Below are positions 31,326-33,121 of a stretch of 33,121 bases of DNA, one piece after another (the first letter of the stretch is position 1; each line of letters opens with the position of its first letter). The translations under genes were made by a program, and so were the position numbers. The stretch is taken from contig NZ_JABMCR010000012.1 of assembly GCF_013179555.1 (NCBI RefSeq), positions 1 to 33,121 on the forward strand, written 5' to 3'. The notes beneath the pieces were generated by a model. That model had not been told where the DNA came from, made no database searches, and was given only the letters and a program-made list of their open reading frames with translations. The stretch comes from Bacillus haikouensis. GTDB lineage: Bacteria > Bacillota > Bacilli > Bacillales > Bacillaceae_B.

Positions 31326-33121
31326 TTATGCTAAGTGAGAATAGTTTTCTTTGACGACGGATGCACATCTAGTACATAGGGAAGGATGGTCTTTGTCTTC
31401 GCCGACTGTTGATGTGACTACCCAGCAGCGGTCACAAGTTTCTCCTTGTGCCTTTTCAACAACAATGCTGTTTTGACCGACAGTTAAAGCCTGTTCCGGT
31501 GCTTCACTTACCTTTCCGCCAATTTCAATTTCTGATACAATGAACAGCTGCTTAAGATCTTCAGAAATTGAATTCAATAAAGATTTTGTTTCATCATTAA
31601 CATACAGTGTCACTTTTGCCGTTAATGACTTACCGATCAGCTTTTGGTTACGGGCTTCTTCCAAAGCTTTCAATACGTCATCCCTCAACTCCAGGAACGA
31701 ATTCCATTTCCCCTTTAACGCTTTCGCATTAGGAAGTTCCTTCGACTCAGGCATATCTGTTAATTGAACACTTTCTTCCACTGCCCCTGGAATATGAGCC
31801 CAAACCTCATCCGCAGTATGGGAAAGGATCGGTGACATTACTTTCGTAAGAACAACCAATGCTTCATATAGGACGGTTTGCATTGCTCTGCGCTCATAAT
31901 TATCTTTTGCTTCGATGTAAAGAACATCCTTCGCAAAATCAAGGTAGAATGAACTCAAGTCAAGCGTACAGAAATTATTGACGGCATGATAGATGCTTGC
32001 AAATTCATAATTATCGTACGATTTTTTTACATTTTCCACTAAGTCATTCAATTTAACTAACATGAATTGATCGACTTCACGAAGCTTTTCGTATGAAACC
32101 GCATCTGATTTCGGATCAAAGTCCGCCAGGTTCCCCAATAGGAAGCGGTAAGTATTCCGGATTTTTCTATACACTTCTGCAACTTGCTTTAAAATCGGGT
32201 CAGATACACGGACATCCGATTGATAGTCGACAGATGCTACCCAAAGGCGAAGAATATCCGCACCGAGCTGCTTCATGACTTTTTCAGGGATAACTACGTT
32301 TCCAAGTGATTTACTCATCTTTCTGCCTTCTCCGTCAAGTGCAAATCCATGACTGAGTACGCCTCTGTACGGTGCTTTCCCGGTTACTGCAACTCCAGTA
32401 GTCAAGGATGAATTGAACCATCCACGATACTGATCGGATCCTTCCAGGTAAAGGTCGGCCGGGCGCTGCAAGTCGTCCCGTGCTTCCAATACAGCCTGAT
32501 GTGAAGAACCTGAGTCAAACCACACATCCATGATGTCCTGTTCTTTGGTGAACTGACCATTCGGGCTTCCCTCATGAGTAAAGCCTTCTGGCAGTAAATC
32601 TTTCGCTTCCTTTTCAAACCAGATGTTCGAACCGTGCTCGCTGAATAAAGCAGACACATGCTCAATCGTCTCATCTGTAATGATTTCTTCACCGTTTTCG
32701 GCGTAAAATACCGGAATCGGCACACCCCACGCGCGCTGTCTTGAGATACACCAGTCTCCTCGGTCCCTTACCATATTGAATAGACGTGTTTCACCCCAGC
32801 CTGGTACCCATTTCGTATCCTTTACTGCTTGAAGCAGGTCCTCGCGGAATTTATCGATTGATGCGAACCATTGAGCAGTCGCTCTGAATATGACCGGTTT
32901 CTTTGTGCGCCAATCATGCGGGTAAGAGTGTGTGATGAAGTCAAGCTTCAATAATGCTCCGGCTCCCTCAAGTTTCTCTGTAATCGGCTTATTTGCCTTG
33001 TCGTAGAATAAACCTTCAAATCCTGGAGCTTCGGAAGTCATAACTCCTTTATCGTCAACAGGGCATAATACGTCTAATCCGTATTTCTTGCCTACAAGGA
33101 AGTCATCTTCCCCGTGTCCCG
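31326..33121 (-). CDS. ileS: Isoleucyl-tRNA synthetase, 3' part (cut by the window edge)
   Basis: Charges tRNA-Ile with isoleucine. About 597 C-terminal codons are visible and the frame is open through base 33121. The visible part begins in the editing (CP1) domain at [17 protein letters not shown]. It continues with catalytic-domain residues ([26 protein letters not shown]) and [12 protein letters not shown], the KMSKS ATP-binding loop. The anticodon-binding helical domain and a C-terminal zinc motif (CDRCW ... CTRC) complete it, as in the eubacterial type. The first in-window ATG (33041) is internal, not the start. Any T-box leader would lie outside the window. Followed by a hairpin terminator. 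Confidence 0.98.
   Translation of the reverse strand, partial: GHGEDDFLVGKKYGLDVLCPVDDKGVMTSEAPGFEGLFYDKANKPITEKLEGAGALLKLDFITHSYPHDWRTKKPVIFRATAQWFASIDKFREDLLQAVKDTKWVPGWGETRLFNMVRDRGDWCISRQRAWGVPIPVFYAENGEEIITDETIEHVSALFSEHGSNIWFEKEAKDLLPEGFTHEGSPNGQFTKEQDIMDVWFDSGSSHQAVLEARDDLQRPADLYLEGSDQYRGWFNSSLTTGVAVTGKAPYRGVLSHGFALDGEGRKMSKSLGNVVIPEKVMKQLGADILRLWVASVDYQSDVRVSDPILKQVAEVYRKIRNTYRFLLGNLADFDPKSDAVSYEKLREVDQFMLVKLNDLVENVKKSYDNYEFASIYHAVNNFCTLDLSSFYLDFAKDVLYIEAKDNYERRAMQTVLYEALVVLTKVMSPILSHTADEVWAHIPGAVEESVQLTDMPESKELPNAKALKGKWNSFLELRDDVLKALEEARNQKLIGKSLTAKVTLYVNDETKSLLNSISEDLKQLFIVSEIEIGGKVSEAPEQALTVGQNSIVVEKAQGETCDRCWVVTSTVGEDKDHPSLCTRCASVVKENYSHLA

Overview
The window is a housekeeping segment of a low-to-moderate GC Firmicute chromosome, almost certainly Bacillaceae. 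Gene content and order closely follow the Bacillus subtilis ileS-ylyA-lspA-rluD-pyr ... rqcH(yloA)-yloB-yloC-remA-gmk-rpoZ-coaBC-priA-def-fmt-rsmB-prpC-prkC-rsgA region. Strong GGAGG-type ribosome sites, sigma-A promoter elements, PyrR attenuators and RemA support that assignment. Everything is encoded on the minus strand except rqcH, so the biological order runs from the right edge of the window to the left.

Right part (33121 to about 29371): the 3' two thirds of ileS, a hairpin terminator, a DksA/TraR-like protein (ylyA), signal peptidase II (lspA) and the RluD-type pseudouridine synthase (rluD/ylyB). Middle-right (29374 to 17497): a complete de novo UMP operon, pyrR-pyrP-pyrB-pyrC-carA-carB-pyrK-pyrD-pyrF-pyrE. 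It starts from a near-consensus sigma-A promoter whose -35 box overlaps the rluD stop codon. It has three PyrR-type transcription attenuators: in the leader, between pyrR and pyrP, and between pyrP and pyrB. From carA to pyrE most genes overlap by 4 to 29 bases, so translation is probably coupled. The operon ends in a terminator that faces the terminator of the convergent gene rqcH.

Centre (17451 to 12516): rqcH (ribosome quality control, Ala-tailing) and yloB (P-type Ca2+ ATPase) diverge from a 453-base intergenic region. That region holds two inverted repeats and what looks like a decayed copy of a dispersed Bacillaceae repeat. Left part (12414 to 1): yloC-remA-gmk-rpoZ, then a terminator, then coaBC-priA-def-fmt-rsmB (coenzyme A, replication restart, formyl-Met handling, rRNA methylation). 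The prpC-prkC phosphatase/kinase pair follows, then a hairpin terminator and the 5' part of rsgA.

No mobile element, CRISPR array, tRNA or rRNA gene, or phage region was found, and I see no evidence for a novel multi-gene system. The points worth a second look are local: rlmN is absent from its usual place between rsmB and prpC, the third PyrR site has a mismatch, a 3-codon mini-ORF sits on the best ribosome site upstream of yloB, a hairpin sequesters the ylyA ribosome site, and the YlyA zinc finger has lost its cysteines. Several start codons were chosen downstream of the longest possible ORF, because the longer versions translate through ribosome binding sites or attenuator hairpins.
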